Part shown: positions 29,601 to 42,440 of the stretch, one piece after another
Position numbering within the stretch: the stretch's first letter is position 1
How the letters are laid out: each line of letters opens with the position of its first letter
Assembly: GCA_021234155.1 (NCBI GenBank)
Contig: JAJEKV010000335.1
Location: 62,001 to 126,000, forward strand
Source of the DNA: Isoetes taiwanensis
Taxonomy: Eukaryota; Streptophyta; Lycopodiopsida; Isoetales; Isoetaceae
Length of the DNA stretch: 64,000 bases
Direction of reading: 5' to 3'
Translations under genes and position numbers: made by a program
The notes under the pieces: generated by a model
Told to the model about the DNA's origin: nothing
Database searches by the model: none
Seen by the model: only the letters and a program-made list of their open reading frames with translations

Positions 29601-31240
29601 TCCAAGTACTATGCTAATCTTATGGTACACACTATCTCCTTTATCGTGGGTCAAAAGTTATATGTTGTACCAACTCAATGCAACTTAATGGTCAGACAAG
29701 CTTGTATGCAAAAACAAGGTATTGTCGTAATGTATATTGTTCATCAATGACCAAAAGTTGCATCAAATGTCTTTGTTCACATTCTTCATGTTTACATTGT
29801 AGATGTTGCGAAGAACATATGATTGAGGACCTCATTTTCTCTCCTCATCATCTTTTTGCCATCAAAATCCCATCTTGTTTTGAGATCTAACATTCATTCC
29901 CCAATATGCTAGTCCAAAAACTCTTGAAAATAGTTATGATGGCATTAGGGACTTATGTTTCGCAAGGTCGAAGGCTCTACAACTAAATAGAGAAACTTGG
30001 CCTTGTACAATTCAGAAACTTTGCTATTTCTCTTACATACCGTAGACTCCTTGTATTATTTTGTTGTAAATATAGCACCTTCTACTATGGTAATGGATAC
30101 GCACACCCAATTGTGTCCTCTGACACTCCATTAATATCTACCCAGTAATATATCTGTTGTGCTCTTTGTTTGCGTCTCATAGGCCTATTGGTCTTCGTAG
30201 ATGATAAAAAATAATTTTAATTAAACTCAATTAATATATTGATGACGATATTGTAAATTTTTATTTTATATTGTTGATTTAGGTCCAAATGATGCAAATT
30301 CCTTTGGAGGACCACTTTGGCACTTCTCTAATGATTAGCTCTTGTGATGTTGTGAAACAAGAATATCTGTGTTTCATACCATACGAATCATTAGAATAAT
30401 TAAGGTTTCTCATTCTATCTTAATGCTCTTTGACGTAGCAATACATGAATATTCGGTCCAGATTCCACAGATGGCAGTGGCATTGCGTTCTGGAAATTAA
30501 AAAATTAGGGGCTAGCTCTCCATCTTTTTCCTTAATTGAAACTTAAAAAAAATCGACTCCAATGCAAATCAAACACAAGAAATAAAGCATAATGTAGATG
30601 ACAAAGTGTTCCTAAACTGCAGACCAAACATGCACTAAAATTAGATCTTTGCAATAAAAAATGTCATACAACACCAAAGGAAAACAAAAAATGATCACCC
30701 ACATTTTGCTGATATCAGTTATACACCCCAACTATACTAGACTACCTCAAAATACATTAAGGTCCTCATTGATATTGTCCAAAGTAGAGGCTTTTATCGT
30801 ATAAGAAATTCAAAATCTTAAGGTCTACATAACTGCTGCATCACATGGACACATTTGAAGTGTTATTACATCAATTACAAAAAGTAGGTATTGAGCAATA
30901 ATCTTCTTTACGTTTTCCTCTCCATAACAATTTTTTGGGGAGTTGGTCACCTTTCCACTTCTAGATAGATGCCTTTCCCCTCTTCATTTGCACGGATGGT
31001 CTTACAAGATGTTGATCAATATTTTTTACACTTTTCAAGCAACTATATTAAAAAGAGATTATCTATTTATCTTTAAAAAATGTGGCACAAATATAGAAAT
31101 ACGAAGGCACTACCCACTAAGGGTCTCTTCCCACAATAATGGCATGACTATAAGAAACAATCACCAGCATCAAAATTATGTACGTCTTGTCTTTAGAAAT
31201 GTTGTCTACTGCGATACTTATTTAAAACTCCTAACTTTAG
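29600..31240. other. Intergenic; one LINE 3'-terminal scrap at 30165-30215
   Basis: At 30178-30212, CATAGGCCTATTGGTCTTCG then TAGATGATAAAAAATAA is another diverged copy of the LINE terminal block (+ strand). Otherwise no gene or clear repeat. Confidence 0.4.
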
Positions 31241-31285
31241 TTCCCTTTAGCCATTGAATAAATTCGATAGCATGACCAAAAATAT

Positions 31286-32340
31286 AGGAAGGAAGGAAGG
31301 AAGAAAGGTTCTTTTATCGTCCGCAGAGACCAATCGGCCCATGGGACCCAAATTACAAGGGTGCAGCAAGCCCGTTGCTACCCGGATTAAAAAACCCCCC
31401 TTAGGAGGGAAAACCCGTCGCAGCAACAAGCCTGCTGGCAGCTGTACAAATATACATATACACATGAATTTCCGGCACCTCAGGTAGGCGCCCGGGGGCA
31501 GAGGTGAGTCCGCAGATCCAAAACCTCCTGGAGGTAGGAGCCAAGGGATCGAATTGACGGCATACTGAGTAGCTTCGTGCGGCCGGGGGCACTCGTCGCC
31601 GCCCGATAATGTAGTGAGCCGAATCGACTATAAAGCCGGGCGACTCGGAAGGCATGGCTTTCATCCTCAACAACCCCGGCGGGCAACACCGACAAAGCTC
31701 GTCACAGTGCGGCTCTCAACCCCACCCGTCTCAAGAGAAGATGGTGGGCCCCTGCTCGAATGGGCCGCTGATAATCCTGGCAGCTTCTTCATGCAACGGA
31801 GAGCGGTGAGAGCAGGTGGGCCTCGAACGGTGGGGTTTATGTGATGTTTCTAGTGTGCCACCTTTACGTTCGAGCATGGTGGTCCCGAGCTTCCCCAGGA
31901 AACAAGAGTCCAAGTACCCCCTCGACCCTATCCCGGACCGGGCGCATTATTGCACACTGGGCGCACCTATGTGAGTTTACGTTCTCTAGCGAAGCTTCGG
32001 GCTCTCTTGTCCTTCCAACAAGCCCGGAGTCGTTGCGGGCTCATCGCCACAGCGTAAGCCAAGTGCCGCCCATGCTGGCCACCTTCTGGAAATAAACAAT
32101 GTGTCTATCGAGGGGCGCATCTTTGCAGGGGCATGAATCTGTCTCCAGAACAAGATCGATATGGGGCGGGGCTTGACCCCAAGTGCCCGCGTCAAAAATG
32201 CCTTCTGGACCTACTCTAAGTCGTTCCAAGTCGCCAAAGACACCATTGGGCCCCACACCTCGACCCCATACAGAAGAACTTAGGCCCCATACTGGGCTTG
32301 ACCCCATACATGAGGTGGATAAACTTAGGCTTTGAAGAAC
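31286..32340 (-). mobile_element. LINE 3' fragment, inverted
   Basis: Read on the - strand it matches the long LINE from about 50800 onward. Shared landmarks are CGATAGACACATTGTTTATT at about 32115-32096 and TGGACTCTTGTTTCCTGGGG at about 31915-31896. The terminal block TTTATCGTCC...CCAATCGGCC (on +) lies at about 31314-31338, followed by a (GGAA)n tail at 31288-31305. RT is absent and the frame is broken in many places. Confidence 0.7.
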
Positions 32341-32379
32341 ATCAAACTGAATAAAGTAAAATAAGTGAGTCACATCTGC

Positions 32380-33360
32380 ATGCACTATCCGCTGCTCATG
32401 ATCTGGAGTGCCTCAAAGTTATTAGGGATGATCTTTATTATGATAGCCATGCTGTCAGACGAGGAATATGATATTGCTAAGGCCAAGGGTGACAATAACA
32501 GTGCATGGGAATGTTTTCTTCTAGATGATCCAGACTTAAGACTATATTCTATCATACGGATCAGGATCAGTCAGAACAGGATGAGTCAGAAGAGGATGAG
32601 GATCGGGACCCCCTCCTAAGTGGTGAAATCAAGTACGAGCTACAAACTAAGGAGAAGGGCCCTTAAATAAAAATGGATTTCCCGTCTATATGGTCGCTTA
32701 TCTCGTCGAGGCATTTGCTCCAATTGATACAACCTGCTTGGAGCTTCATGTTGGAGGTTATATTGCCCGAGAGGCTCTTATGGGTGTTAGAAGCTGCTTT
32801 GTGAGTGATGAGCAGGCCAAAGACTTTCTTGAACCATTCCTCATGCATGTGCTTGCCAAATCTCCTAAAGGCCCTTATGGCAGCTCGAAATCTTCAAAGA
32901 ACCAAAAGTCTCGTAGACTTGTCCAATTCAAAAGTGGACGATGGTTCGGTGAGGGAACTAGTATCTGCTACCGGGATAAGGAAAGCAATGACCAAATGGT
33001 CGCTAAACCGGGCTGTTCAAAGTAATGTGATGAAGGCGAACTTAGGGAATATCCTTGCCTCCCTTAAAGGGTGATGCAAGCAACAATAGAGTAGATTCAC
33101 ATGTTAACAAGGATCTAATTGATAGGCCAACCGAAAGCGAAGGCAACCAAGGCGACTCTAGTGATTCACAGGTTTGCCAAATGAATACTAAAATAATGTC
33201 AGTTGTGAAGGACGCAGGGGAACTAATGGAAAATAACAATTCTAACAAATGTAAGAACACGGAGATTAAAGGGTGGCTTAAAGGGAGAATGGCCACGCGG
33301 CGGCGTAAACCGAAGATGATAGGTATATGGCCTGCGCCTCTGAAATCGCAACATGGCGTG
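32380..33360 (+). pseudogene. Unrecognised decayed coding region, possibly methyltransferase-like
   Basis: Protein-like stretches occur in shifting frames: DLECLKVIRDDLYYDSHAV near 32405, an acidic SEEDEDRDPLL near 32590, and at 32690-33025 an open frame with AYLVEAFAPIDTTCLELHVG then REALMGVRSC and DEQAKDFLEPFL. The pattern 'F-P...C-L-E-L-H-x-G-G...A-L...R-C...D' loosely resembles motif I of N4/N6 DNA methylases. That is a weak inference, and a decayed transposon gene of unknown type is equally possible. Confidence 0.3.
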
Positions 33361-33399
33361 ATTTAATTTATATTACCATTAAATTAAATCGTGCCAAGC

Positions 33400-34650
33400 G
33401 TGCTTTGATTATTTTTAGTTGTCAAACCAAATCCACAGCCGAAAGCGATTTGGTTAAGACTAACTCAAATCACGCTTGGCGCGTTTGTATTGTTTGTGTG
33501 AGGATCTTAAAATTTCTCTATTGCATTTGAGTTTTTTTCTTTCTTTTTTTTGTTAATCTCTCTGGCTAACAAATTGCTCCCTGTTAGTCCAAACATCCCA
33601 CCCATGTGCAATTGTGTTATGTTAATGTTGAAGAATGGAATTCATTTCAAGTAGAAAAATGCTTCTTCAATCCAATAGTTCTACTAAAGTCAATTGGGAC
33701 TGGACCCATAAAATGTTTGTTAGTGTATGCGTCTTATATAGAAGTTTAAAAATACTATGCTATTCCATTATAGCCAATAGCAAATACATTTGTGGTGGGT
33801 TGCATCTATGTTCTAATAGGGAGGGTGTACCAACAGTAGACCACTTAAGAAACATGGATAAGAATAGAATAGCATAGAATAGAATAGAAGGAAACATTGA
33901 AAATAAAATACTTTTGTCTATTAAAACACATGGCTTAAAATTCTAGATATGGAGTATTGCATATACTTTCTATGAAAAAAAATTGAGCACATATAGCCCA
34001 CAAAATATCTACGTCAACTGCGTCTATCTATAAATAGTATGAATCATTCATATATTCCATTATGGATCAAGATTAGATGATTAAGATTGAACCCATTTAC
34101 TTTATCCACTTTATTCAATGGTTGAGACTAAAATAAAAAATTGTGTTGCCCCAATATTAGAAAAACGGATCCATCTACCATGGTCCACTATTGGATCATT
34201 GATGGCCACATTTGCAGATTCGTAGGTATCTCCTGAAAATTATGTCTCTTATGTGAGTTATTTTGGTTTGCTTACAAGTGATAATACTAGTGGGATAAAA
34301 ATACGTTTACCCTTTTTCCGTCGCAGGGTACTCCTTCCGGCCGAATCACAAAAATAGCGCAGTGACTGCGCAGTCACACTGACTGTGCCTGCCCCTTAAT
34401 CAAAATTTTGCTCAGATTTTAGACCTCCATACTGGTCAAAATGAGAGGGATTATACTTGCTGATCCTGCAAATCAAAAATTTCATCAAGCACATTCGAAT
34501 TTGATCAATTCCAAGATCACAGAAATCTGTCATCAATATGTAGCGCAATAACAGAGGGTTCCAGGGGGATTTGATATGGATGTGAAAATAACAATTCCTG
34601 AAACCATAGACCATATCCCAAAAATAATTGAGTGGGTTGTTATAAAATAA
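33400..34650. other. Intergenic, no gene recognised
   Basis: A perfect 16-bp palindrome (GTGACTGC/GCAGTCAC) lies at 34362-34377. Otherwise AT-rich and featureless. Confidence 0.35.
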
Positions 34651-34790
34651 ACATAGTAGTGGTGGTCTAGTGGTAAGGCCTTGGATTGGGGTAATCCCCA
34701 CCGGGGTTCAAAACCCACTGGCTACCATCATGTGGGAGACGTGGGTGGGTGCAAGTCCTACCAATAAAAAGTAATCATACTAGCTTATTG
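34650..34790 (+). mobile_element. tRNA-derived SINE
   Basis: Pol III A box TGGTCTAGTGGTAAGG at about 34663-34678 and B box GGGGTTCAAAACCC at about 34703-34716 have tRNA-like spacing. A tRNA-unrelated body follows (CATGTGGGAGACGTGGGTGG). The acceptor stem and CCA do not form, so it is not a tRNA gene. Confidence 0.65.
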
Positions 34791-34799
34791 GTTATGTTG

Positions 34800-35740
34800 G
34801 TCAAAATAGTCTTATTAGGATATTAAGTTTTTAAAAACTTAGGCAAAGCCGTATAAAGCTCAATATTCCATCAAAACCTTAGCCAAACTCGTATTTCATA
34901 CTTTAAAATCATAAGTGCCCCCAATCATAAATGACCATAAGTAAAATGAAGAGGTGCCAGGAGGCTCCAACATATGATCTGGGCTGTAGGATCGACGGAT
35001 CCGACGACTGTAGTAGTACAGGTGCACCTTGTTTAGAATATATAGCACAATAACAGGAAAAATAACCCGTTGTGCAGTTTGAGTGGGTGATTCCGCCAGA
35101 CGAAATGTTTTTGCTGTGATTCCACCAGAAGTGTATCTCTGCGACCGAATCACCAAAACAAGATTAAACGTATTTTCACCCATATTAGTATATTAGGGAA
35201 TTGATATAAAATCATATGTACATAATATGGTTCAGCATAAAAAAAATGCTTTAAATTATCATTGCAAAGTCTAAATATTAATATCCTCAAATTCATAGGT
35301 CTAAATTCATGTAAACCATTGGGTCCACCATTTGCTAACCACTGTGGTAGACATCTCATCAAAAGCCTCAAGGTACAACGAAAACTAACCTTAGAATTAG
35401 ATTCGCTTGATTTTATTTTTATTATACACAAAGATCAAATCGTCTATGAGATCAATAAACGAAGAGCACAGTAAGTCCATTATTGTGCATGGTTAAGAAA
35501 AATACCACCTCAAAGGGTTTTTAAGAGAAACCCCTTGACACTAATAAGCTGACTAAAGAACATATATCGAATATGACGTCAATGTATTGGAGGTAGGCGT
35601 GAATGGGTCCGTTGGTCAAGAACGTTCATGATATAAGATGCTACTATCATGCAATCCTTTGCAAAAGCTCATGTAGTAGAAGAGTTAATTTGGGTTGGGG
35701 ACGATAAAGAGCATATTCTTTTAAGCAAATTGAAAGTCGA
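34800..35740. other. Intergenic, no gene recognised
   Basis: No domain-like frame or clear repeat was seen. Confidence 0.35.
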
Positions 35741-35744
35741 ATGC

Positions 35745-35985
35745 CTCTTGGGGTGTGGACTAGTGCTAGGACTTTAAATCCATCATCCCCATGATCACGG
35801 GCTCAAGTAGACTAACATCAGTCTACTAGTAATGGAGACTCTTAAAACTATTGGCACAGGTTCGAGATTGGTCGTATGTGATTTATCATCACATGAGCTG
35901 CTCCAGATTGGCTTCATGTGATACATGTTGTGTACGAGATGTTGCATGAATAAAATGACTTAGTCCTTCAAATTGAATCAAACAA
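35745..35985 (+). mobile_element. SINE family 2, copy 1
   Basis: The A-box-like GTGTGGACTAGTGCTAGGAC (about 35754) and B-box-like ATCACGGGCTCAAGTAGAC (about 35793) lead into CTAACATCAGTCTACTAGTAATGG-type sequence shared with 42530. The 3' part has GAGATGTTGCATGAATAAAA. A related 3' end without the head lies near 36560-36650. Confidence 0.5.
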
Positions 35986-37860
35986 AATCAGATGGTTAGT
36001 AGGAAAAATATTATATTAACAGACATAGGTTATCTTTGTCAATGCGCTTTTGAGTTCTCAAAATAAATATTAAAACCATATACTAAGATTAGAAGTGACG
36101 ATATTATATGTTTGACATTGGATAACATAGAACCTAACCACACCCCTAAAAATTTTAGTCGTTCTATGATCTAAATGGCCCCTCCAACATGTTGCTAGTG
36201 CGCATATTATTTCAAGTTAGTCATGCCCTATGGGTCTGAAGGTTTGACAAATATCAAAATGACCAGTTATAGAGTAAAAATAACAAGTCGGTATTTGGAA
36301 TGAGCCACTAACCTTTTGTTGCGAGAACGTATCATGCTCCTTTGGTGTGCCAACTATTTTTTGAACAATGTAAATGTGTGGCCAAGTGGCCCTCCAGGGC
36401 CACTAAAAATACATTGGAATAGGAATAAATAAACTTACTAAGATATTTTGATTTAGTATATGGAAGGCTATGATTGTATGATTCTGAGATTATAAGTAAC
36501 TTCATTCTTAAAATGTACACAACCACCTCCGTTGAGAATGCGCTTAACCTATTACTTATTGTGCAAGATGTTGCATGATAAATTATCACCACCTAGAGCT
36601 ACTATAGATTGATTTTATCTGATATATATAATTTACAAAATATTGCATGATGAAAAAAATGACTCATGTCTATCAACAAAAAACAGTGTGGTGAGTGTAT
36701 CTCAGAGACGTGTTGGTCTGCAATGGATGTTCAAATACTATTCTATTCTGTAATTGTATAACTTACATATATAGAAGCCTAAATGGCAACTCTCTTTGAG
36801 ATTCTGATGTCCAGCTCAAATATTGATTAACAGACATCCTATTAGAGTTCCCAACTATCCTTTGGGCCGTCTAAGGATATTTGAGTTGCTTTTTCGAAAA
36901 CATTGTGGCCGTCGAACTTTGTTATCTTTACCTATGGTTTGTAACGCCTCGTTGCCCCTTTAGATCCCAATTCAAGCGTGTGTGCTTTCCTTTTCAATTT
37001 GCATATTGCAACTCAGACGAGTTCGTAATGGCATCCCCAGATCATTCTGCAGCAGGAAGCACATGAAGCTCTAGAATTGGGAGTTGTTTAGGATGCTTAA
37101 AAGTCCTGCGGAGACACCCCGACCATGCTTCGGGGCATGCACTAGGCGACGAAGGCGGCAAAGGCCGCTACTCTGCCATGTCGTTGCAACACCCACGTTG
37201 TTAATGCGATATATGTACTCCTTTCCACCAAGAAAATCACGTAGAACTACCCACTTAGCAGTTAAAGCTGGATAGGGATAGCTTGCATCATAATCTAGGT
37301 TTCCATGCTAAGGCTTACCAAGGGCCTCCTTGCTAAAGCCTACCAATGGAGGCCACTCAAAGAAGGAAGGAAGCCATGTGGTGTTGTAATTGCAGAAAGA
37401 GCGCAAAGAGATGAAGTGAGGAAGCACAAGGATAAATTGAAGCACAGGCATGCTGAAAAGCAAAGTAGAAGAAAGAGAGGGAAAGAAAGCAAGATGGATG
37501 GCAGGATAAGCCGCCATATCTCTCATGCCCCTTATATATCTCACGCTTGAGACATAAAGCAAAGAAAGAGGCAAAGACAAGAGGAGGAAGAGACCCAAAT
37601 CAGAATAAAATGTGTTAAATGTGAGCGTGACTATCACTAGCGATATTTGGACAACCTCTATACCAAAGTGTACTCCTTCTTTGATGTTGTGTATTGCAGG
37701 AATGGTGTCTATTAAAAGAGGATCTGAATAGCTCACCTTCACTTCTAATGTGTTCTCCACTTATCTATCGTCCAAATTCTTACCTTCTCCCTCTAGTGCC
37801 CTCCCTTCTCCCTCTAGTGCCCTGTCGTTTCTCTCTAGGATTTTGCTTCTTTCTCTCTCA
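35986..37860. other. Intergenic, no gene recognised
   Basis: Some GC-richer open frames at 37080-37280 and 37305-37760 show no recognised motif. Confidence 0.35.
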
Positions 37861-37865
37861 GGGGT

Positions 37866-37965
37866 TTAGTGGCTAGTCCATTGGGTTAACAATTAAGAGA
37901 TCTTGTGTTCAAGGCTCTGGGGGTCCATCATATGTCCTTATGGATGCTGCCAATGTGGCATGACA
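37866..37965 (+). mobile_element. Possible third SINE
   Basis: A-box-like TTTAGTGGCTAGTCCATTGG and B-box-like CTTGTGTTCAAGGCTC are spaced as in a tRNA, then GGGGGTCCATCATATGTCC follows. Confidence 0.4.
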
Positions 37966-38554
37966 AAAAACTATCCATCCATCCATCTCACTAGGGTTTT
38001 GCCCAGACAACCGATTTCCAACCCACTACCCTAAAAAATTGCACGAAGGACATCCAAAATTCCACACATCCAAAACAAGCTTCGGGCAACTTTTTACGCT
38101 TCGCCATCATTTCTATTTGCCTTAAAAGTTGCATGAAGGACGTTTGAGAGTCCCATTTTGGGTCCCAAGCATCCAAAACGGCCTCCGCACAACTTTTCAG
38201 TCTTAACCTACTTCTTGCCTTCACCTAATTTCTAAATTCCCAAACAGTCATGGAAACTCTTATGCCTCCCTTCCCAAGCCCCAAAGACGAAAATCCTATA
38301 GGGAACGCCTCTCAAACCTAGACCCAGCCCCAAACCCAGTCACACTCACAATACGACGACGCCCCAAACCCAATCACACTAACGACATGCCGGTACCTTT
38401 TGCAAAACGGCTCCTTTGGGAGAAAACGCACAAATGACCCATCACAAAATGTCTTAGATAACAAAGGCAAGGGAGAAGCCTCTTCCACGAGAAAGGTAGT
38501 TCATGCAAAGGCTCAACCACACAAACTCGGCTTGGCGGGTCGATGGCTGTTGCT

Positions 38555-38790
38555 CAAATTTGGCATCGGGATACGTTAAGTTAAATTGCTGGCACTTACA
38601 ACAACCAAATTAGGCGGCCGCCCAGTTTGCCTTACAAAGAGAAGCCTTGACCACATTTCAGAGCGCTTAACTGGGGCTTAAATTGGGCGTCTGCCCAAAT
38701 AGCTCAGGAGGTCAAGGAATGCATTGAGTTAAGCTGCTGGCACTTACAACAACCAAATTGGGTCACCCAATTTAACCCTTGAAGACAACT
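38555..38790 (+). repeat. Direct repeat with CTGGCACTTACAACAACCAA
   Basis: GTTAARYTGCTGGCACTTAC then AACAACCAAATT occurs at about 38577 and 38729, 152 bases apart. No gene was seen in 37970-39250. Confidence 0.55.
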
Positions 38791-38924
38791 ATGCAGAGGG
38801 ATAAAACTTCGAACGAAAAGGGGTGTAAAGGACTAACCATTCCTTGCTCGATCACCACCTACTTGTGACGAGTAAGCATTCCCATAAATGTTTAGCCCAT
38901 AAGACGTTCGAGGAATCCAAAACT

Positions 38925-39130
38925 TAGTGTTGGGCACATATTTTGATGAGGCTTGATGCCACGCAACCAACGAGCACAACCACTAATTTCTAAAACTCGC
39001 GCAGCACGAGGTGATAATCTTGTCCATATATGACTCGTATAGTGCGTCATACCATATCATATAATAGTTTAATAATGGTCGTCCTGTCATAATAGTAGAA
39101 AATGTACGCCAAGGTAACCATTGCGGTGTC
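38925..39130 (+). repeat. Dispersed repeat, copy 2
   Basis: Same order of landmarks as 29402-29600, with an extra ~40 bases (CATATCATATAATAGTTTAA) in the middle. It ends about 120 bases below the stop codon of the bHLH gene, so it lies in its 3' flank. Confidence 0.5.
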
Positions 39131-39155
39131 TCAGTTTCCATGGTAAAAATCATAA

Positions 39156-39161
39156 TTTATT
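39156..39161 (-). terminator. Candidate polyadenylation signal of the bHLH gene
   Basis: AATAAA on the - strand, about 93 bases past the stop codon. Plants use loose signals, so this is only a candidate. Confidence 0.35.
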
Positions 39162-39253
39162 ATTTAGAACCCATCTATGTTACAAATCTCCCCAAATAAA
39201 ACTTAGGAGAGAATCTCAATTGCACTATCTATATAAGCTACCATAATCCATGC

Positions 39254-40836
39254 TCAAGCTGATCTGGGTGGCGAATTAAGCGATAATTCCTGCAGTTTTC
39301 AAATGATTCAAAATATAAATTTCGACCACAAAATATAAGCTTTTGGGGCAAATCCCAAGAAATATGAGAGCATGCAAAAGAAATCAACTTCAGACTATGA
39401 CTATAGCAATCAATTGCCGTACCTGTACTTGCCTTTGAAGAAATTTTATATACTCGACCGCTTCATCTAACATCTCGGCTGTGTTTAAGTTCTGAAAATC
39501 CAAAAATCCAAACAGCTTAGATTCATTCTATATAACTAGATCGTATCAATCTTTCTGTACCTTGTCTACATTTGGTACTAAATCCTGAAGCTTCTTAATC
39601 CCTTCGCTAATCCGAGTTCTCCTTTGCTGAAAACCATAAAACACGCAAGTGGGTTTGATTTAGAACCATTTGTACAAACTGATCTGTAAGAAATGTTGAA
39701 AACAAAATCATTCCATATTCCTTACTCGCTCTGCTATGCTCCGGGGGTGTGTAGCATATCCTCTCTTAGCCCTCAGTTGGCAAGTAGTTGTGTTTGCAGG
39801 AAGAGGAGAATCTGGTGACTCGTGTAAACTAGCTGTAAATCTGGAATTCAGTTGTTCCTGAAAACCCAAGATGCATTATGAAGATTAAAACATAAATCTT
39901 TGCAAGCATAAAATCATATGCCAAATATCAAAGTACTAGATATACCAATATGTAATCCGAGGGGTCAGTACTAGTGCTGCTTTGTTCCGGCACTCTAAAA
40001 CGCTTTCTGGCCATGAGAGAATCATCTGCAGCTCCAAAGCCATTGCAATTTTCTTCAATCTTTCCCAAATCAGAAGCAAGTTGGCTGATAAATTCGCCGG
40101 GCAAGCTACTATGCCTTGCCAAACCTCCTCTTCTAGCTAATCTGCCAGAAGTATCGTGCTCTGTCTGTACATTAGTCATAGATTTGGACACCTGCGGAAA
40201 ATGTGACACTGACTCTGTGCCGGAATAACCCCCAGACATGGGAGATACTGACCCGGACATACCAGGATTAATATATGATTCTGAAACAGGGGGAGCCATA
40301 GCCAGCAAATATCCATCTCCTCGAGAAACATCGCTGCAAATCTGGTTGAGAAAATCCGGCGGAGTACTATTATGCCTGACTAAACCTCTCTTTGGCGAGG
40401 GAAAATTTTCTGCAATAGATACAGGCCTATTTTGGGGCTGCAATTTCCACAAATCATCCATTGAACCGGTAACAACAGTATGCGAATGATCAACAGGAGA
40501 TTCATATTTTCCAATAGAATCAAATCCGGTGGGCAAGAACATAGAGGAAGAATCTTTAATCTTCATTCGTTCCAGAGCTTCATAATCTGGGCGATTGTGG
40601 TGGTTTGAAGAAACCTCATTTGGAGATCTGATTGAGCGAGAATCAGAGCAAGAAACAGACATACCCTGGCCAGCGAGAAAGACCGCTTCGTCGAGGAGGG
40701 CTTCAAGGACTCCGCCATCGTTATCGACCTCCCCTTCGTTCTCTGTTTCGATTAAACTCTCAAGAAGGCTTGTTGGAGCAGAATTGAAGCGGTTCAGGGC
40801 CCCCGCACCTGTGGCTGGGCTATTTGTGGGCCGCAT
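39254..40836 (-). CDS. bHLH transcription factor, bHLH122/bHLH130 (FBH/AKS) type, five exons
   Basis: Exons 40836-39946, 39857-39726, 39626-39561, 39491-39423 and 39289-39254 have GT-AG introns, all in phase 0, and give 397 residues. The ATG at 40836 was chosen because MRPTNSPATG leads to the family's N-terminal RFNSAPTSLLESL (residues 16-28). The 27 codons upstream look unlike the family. GSMDDLWKLQPQ lies near 125-135. LVRHNSTPPDFL (152-163) and LARHSSLPGEFI (239-250) are the two conserved L-x-R-x-x-S blocks. The basic region RGYATHPRSIAERQRRTR (329-346) keeps Glu340 and Arg344, and the helix-loop-helix runs to about 384. Arabidopsis relatives bind E-boxes, act in flowering (CONSTANS activation) and in guard cells, and are phosphorylated at L-x-R-x-x-S type sites that bind 14-3-3 proteins. 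Only 11 residues follow helix 2, shorter than I would expect. Nuclear action is inferred. Confidence 0.9.
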
Positions 40837-40986
40837 CCCAAAAAAAATACACTTACTTTGGTCGTCGGAAGAGTTGCAGCACCACTTGCTCGTCCGCCAT
40901 AGCCACGCTCGTGCCAAGTTCTTCCATCTCCGAGCCCCACGTTTCGTCTACGGTTGACGATCTCTTACGTGTCCGCATCGCCATAT

Positions 40987-40995
40987 CTTATATCC
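40987..40995 (-). promoter_or_regulatory. TATA-like box upstream of the bHLH gene
   Basis: GGATATAAG on the - strand lies about 150 bases upstream of the ATG, with a CCATTGG (inverted CCAAT) just upstream. It would give a 5' leader of roughly 120 bases. Confidence 0.35.
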
Positions 40996-40999
40996 AATG

Positions 41000-41954
41000 G
41001 CTCACGCCACGCCATCCGTCTCGCGTGGAGATACACGCGTTACATACGTATGCCCACATCATACGTATTTCTTTATCTATTTTTTTTCCCATGGTCCAAA
41101 TTTACGTCAATTTTTTGCTTCCCTTCCCCATGATCCTAACGTTGACAACTTAACTAGACCTGCTCATGCATTTTATTATCTGGAACATATTTAGGAACTA
41201 GGTTCATATGAAAAGTAGAAGGTGAAATGGTATTTTATTATTAGGAAAATATTTAGGAAATAGGTTCTCTTCGCCTCCCCTGACAATACAATCAAACCCG
41301 AAATGTGTCCCCAACTGAATAGGACACCATGACCCCACTCTCTGCTTCATATTCTTTATCACCAAGTAATACATAAAGTATTCATTACTCCTGCCCATAC
41401 TGTATCTCTTATGGGCTGATCATCAACACTAATTCACTGAATAGTGGGCGGATGACGTCTCCAGAAGTCTGTCGGTCTCTCAGCTGATGTTTCAGTATTT
41501 TAGTGTTAAAGGAGGTAAAAAGACATCCAAGTGGTTGTGCCTCAAGTTTTCCAAATTTGCACGACTTATATATGCTAATCCCTGATGTGTTGGATATTTG
41601 GAAACACATTCTCCCGAATTGAGTGTTGACATCTAAACAGGAGCACTTGCACTCGTGCATCCCCTACTTTTCCTTTTTAAAAGAGCACGATACCATGTCC
41701 ATAGCCATACAATTCCAATGAATTATGGCATGTTCATAGTCATAACCTTTAAAATCTTAAGAGGTGTATTACAAGATTCTTATTCTATTTTTGCAAATCA
41801 ATTCCCATTACAATATTGTTGGCAACATGCACTTTTGGCATCTTTAAATGGCAAAGAAACTTGTTGATTGCGTCGATTCCATTTTTCACCGCCAAAAATA
41901 CAAAACATGCTACAAATGGAAAGTTTTTAAATGGGAGGCAAAATTGCATAGCCT

Positions 41955-41994
<40 letters not shown>

Positions 41995-42440
41995 TTTGAG
42001 GAAATGGTCAATGTAGGATAGTAAGCAATTTAGAGGTCCACCAAAGTGTATGAAAATTGAAGTAAATATAACAACTAGTCATCAAGCAGATCTCTCGAAA
42101 AAGTGATTCCAATGACTTTTCCCAAAACATATGCATTGCCTTTTTCGTCTTAAAAAACTAGATTGAGTTTCTTCACCTCGCCAAAGTTGTCTTTTTTCAC
42201 ACGATAATTTATCTTCATTAATGCAAGGTCTTGGGTCAAAGTTTATTCAAGAATGTGGCCCACCGAAGAACATCTCTTACCAACTACTTACTAGTTCTAC
42301 ACTATGAGGTGTATTACAAGATGTCATTGGTTCAGGCTGGCTACGAGATCGACATTCTCAAGAAAATGAGCAGCATATCAGCCTCTCACTCTTTCTTTTT
42401 ATTCGGTGTCCTTCGCACAACAATTAGCTACGATTGCCTC
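41000..42440. other. Upstream flank of bHLH gene and intergenic; 37-base T run at 41956-41992
   Basis: No gene recognised. The T run at 41956-41992 could be the reverse of a retroelement poly(A) tail, but no element could be read next to it. Confidence 0.45.

Noticed and set aside
34655-34730. Possible tRNA gene
   Set aside because: A and B boxes are present, but the acceptor stem and anticodon arm do not form properly; better explained as a SINE head.
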